A stretch of 64,000 bases of DNA from Luteimonas suaedae (GTDB lineage Bacteria > Pseudomonadota > Gammaproteobacteria > Xanthomonadales > Xanthomonadaceae). Location of the stretch: contig NZ_VSSP01000004.1 in NCBI RefSeq assembly GCF_008312895.1, forward strand, positions 1 through 64,000, read 5' to 3'. Positions 62,546 through 64,000 of this stretch are shown one piece after another. The notes below the pieces were generated by a model, which saw only the letters and a program-made list of their open reading frames with translations, was not told the origin of the DNA and ran no database searches. The translations under genes were made by a program, and so were the position numbers. How positions within the stretch are numbered: position 1 is the stretch's first letter; the number at the start of each line of letters is the position of its first letter.

Positions 62546-63532
62546 CTACTCGCGCGCGCGCGCCAGCGCTTCCTGCGCCATCGCCACGGCGGTCTCCAGC
62601 GCCGCCTCGGCCGGCACGGCGACGTCCGGTTTCACGCCAACCGTCTGCCAGTTGGCGTTGGTGAGCGGGTTGACCGAGCGCTCGGTCTCCAGCCACAGCA
62701 TCAGGCCACGGCCGACGCTGCGGTACTCGAACGGGTTGGCGCCGCCGCCCGATGCCTCGCCGACGACGGTCACTCGGCCAAGCGCCTGCAGGTCGTAGGT
62801 GAACGCTTCCGCCGCGGAAAAGGTGCGCGGCGAGGTGAGCACGTAGACCGGCTTGTCCGCTCCGTAGCGCGGACCGGGCACGTAGGGGTGGGTGTGCTGT
62901 CGGGTCGTCTCGCCGGTCTTGCGTGCGTAGACCCCGCTCAGGGGGTGATGGCCGCCGTCGAACAGGTAGGAGCTGAGCAGGTTGGCCATTTCGCCGTGCC
63001 CGCCGCCGTTGGCGCGCAGGTCGATCACCAGAGCGTCGGTGTGCGCCAGGAACCGCATCGAGGCCACCGCGGTGTCGCCACCCATGTCGACCGGGGCGAA
63101 CACGCTCAGCTCGAGCAGGCCGATGTTGTGGTCCAGCCGCTCGACCTTGCGGAACCCGAAGTTCAGCTGCGGCCCGTAGTAGCGTTCGCGCTCGCGGCGG
63201 TCGAAGTCGGCATCCGCGTCCGCGTCCTCGCCGGCCGCGGCGGGCTTGCGGTCGACCTCGACGTACAGATGTCCCGGCCCGGAGATGCCGCGGATGGTGG
63301 CGGTCAGCGCGGCGGCCAGGGCCTCGTCGGAGGATGCCGCGTAGGTACCGGCCGCCAGCTCCCGGCGCAGCGCGCCGGCGATGGTGCGGCCCAGATCGGG
63401 GTCGACGTATTCGTCCTCGATCAGTTGTGCCACCCGTTCGACGATGGCGGCATTGCCCTCGCGTACCCGGGCGTCGGCGACGATCGACGCGCCCAGCAGG
63501 GCCGCCGCGATCAGGAAGCGATGCAGTGCCAT
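62546..63532 (-). CDS. S41-family serine peptidase
   Basis: 328 residues with a signal sequence (about 1-22). N-terminal three-helix bundle (VERVAQLIEDEYVDPDLGRT) as in the tail-specific/IRBP group. Catalytic core: LVIDLRANGGGHGEMANLLS, TSPRTFSAAEAFTYDLQAL with nucleophile Ser in TFSAAE, and GEASGGGANP. The tricorn-like S41B subgroup fits because no downstream Lys of the Ser-Lys dyad is seen. Its ATG directly follows the MarR stop (TAA|ATG), so the two genes are one transcript. Confidence 0.85.
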   Translation of the reverse strand: MALHRFLIAAALLGASIVADARVREGNAAIVERVAQLIEDEYVDPDLGRTIAGALRRELAAGTYAASSDEALAAALTATIRGISGPGHLYVEVDRKPAAAGEDADADADFDRRERERYYGPQLNFGFRKVERLDHNIGLLELSVFAPVDMGGDTAVASMRFLAHTDALVIDLRANGGGHGEMANLLSSYLFDGGHHPLSGVYARKTGETTRQHTHPYVPGPRYGADKPVYVLTSPRTFSAAEAFTYDLQALGRVTVVGEASGGGANPFEYRSVGRGLMLWLETERSVNPLTNANWQTVGVKPDVAVPAEAALETAVAMAQEALARARE

Positions 63533-64000
63533 TTACTTGTTTCCTTGCCTGGACAGAGCCTTTTGGATCCGGTCTTCGAAGGGGCGCTGCTCCAGCGCGG
63601 CGATGGCGGCGCCGGCGACGTCGGCGAGCGAGGCGCCGATGTCCTCGTCCAGCGTGGCGGCGGCCCGTGCGGTGGCGCGCCAGTGCCGGGTCAGCAGCGG
63701 CAGCGCCTGGAGCAGGGCCGGGGACATCGAGATCCGCTTCGAACGTGCATCGGCGCCGGGCTCGGTGCATACCCAGCCGGCCCGCGCCATCTGCGCCACG
63801 GTCTGGCTGAGCGCGGAGTGGCTGAGCCCGGCCGCCTCGGCCAGGGCGCGGATGGTCAGCGGCCCGTGTGCCTGGAGCGCGCGGACGACCGGGGTATAGC
63901 GCGGGCGGTAGCCGGGCAGCCCAGCGGCGGTGTAACTGTGCTCGACGCCGCCGTCGAGCAGCTGCAGCAGATGGCGCAGGCGGGTGCCCAGGGTGGCGTT
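63533..64000 (-). CDS. MarR-family regulator, 5' end beyond the window
   Basis: 156 residues are visible; the first residues lie beyond base 64000. Winged-helix motif: LTIRALAEAAGLSHSALSQT followed by VAQMARAGWVCTEPGADARS, the DxRS wing typical of MarR. The rest is the helical dimerisation end (LEQRPFEDRIQKALSRQGNK). Cotranscribed with the S41 peptidase, which it may control. Confidence 0.85.
   Translation of the reverse strand, partial: NATLGTRLRHLLQLLDGGVEHSYTAAGLPGYRPRYTPVVRALQAHGPLTIRALAEAAGLSHSALSQTVAQMARAGWVCTEPGADARSKRISMSPALLQALPLLTRHWRATARAAATLDEDIGASLADVAGAAIAALEQRPFEDRIQKALSRQGNK

Overview
The window is GC-rich chromosomal DNA from a gammaproteobacterium, most likely of the Lysobacter / Pseudoxanthomonas / Luteimonas group (Xanthomonadaceae). 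The evidence is the codon bias, the number of TonB-dependent receptors and FecI/FecR regulators, the Tat-exported enzymes, and several families of short intergenic repeats of the kind common in these genomes. It reads as an accessory stretch: no rRNA, tRNA or CRISPR array was seen, and housekeeping genes are few (cspA, an rluF-like pseudouridine synthase, dbpA, mlaA).

Layout. 1-9.3 kb: a broken IS3-type transposase, a 1616-residue secreted RHS/YD-repeat protein ending in a colicin-D-like tRNase domain with an overlapping immunity gene, an amidohydrolase pseudogene, and an AT-richer beta-helix plus FG-GAP protein that looks acquired. 9.4-16.4 kb: regulators and small enzymes (AraC, NAD-dependent epimerase, LysR/RidA pair), secreted proteins of unknown function, and a decayed Rrf2/methyltransferase pair. 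16.4-26 kb: an apparent peptide-scavenging locus of S9 peptidase, ECF sigma factor, FecR, Tat amidase, STN-type TonB receptor and AraC regulator. Three copies of the fecR 3' end lie in direct repeat before the peptidase, before the amidase and before the receptor. 26-35 kb: lipoprotein and membrane genes, then a three-gene ABC system (two permeases and an ATPase, all start/stop overlapping) divergent from a second TonB receptor.

35-46 kb: a DUF6571-like protein of unknown role, rluF, cspA with a clear terminator, a lytic transglycosylase whose 5' end carries a 310-bp inverted-repeat element, a DUF1593 protein divergent from a GH140-like glycosidase, and dbpA. 46-54 kb: LysR/MFS exporter pair, TetR regulator, MlaA, a nearly identical duplicate of the MFS 3' end, a hydrolase-LytS-LytR set and an AmiD-like amidase. 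54-64 kb: VOC protein, second DHA2-type MFS exporter, alpha/beta hydrolase, LysR regulator, a tandem-duplicated Tat protein, a DUF2242 lipoprotein, a small membrane protein, an S41 peptidase and a MarR regulator cut by the window edge.

The most noteworthy points are the RHS-colicin D toxin/immunity module, the fecR-tail-delimited cassettes of the peptide locus (which resemble the catabolic half of proteobacterial lasso-peptide clusters, although no lasso biosynthesis genes are visible here), the MITE-like elements including one placed just after a start codon, and the MFS 3'-end duplication. Start codons were chosen by ribosome-binding sites, signal peptides and overlaps. Family assignments come from recognised motifs, without database searches.
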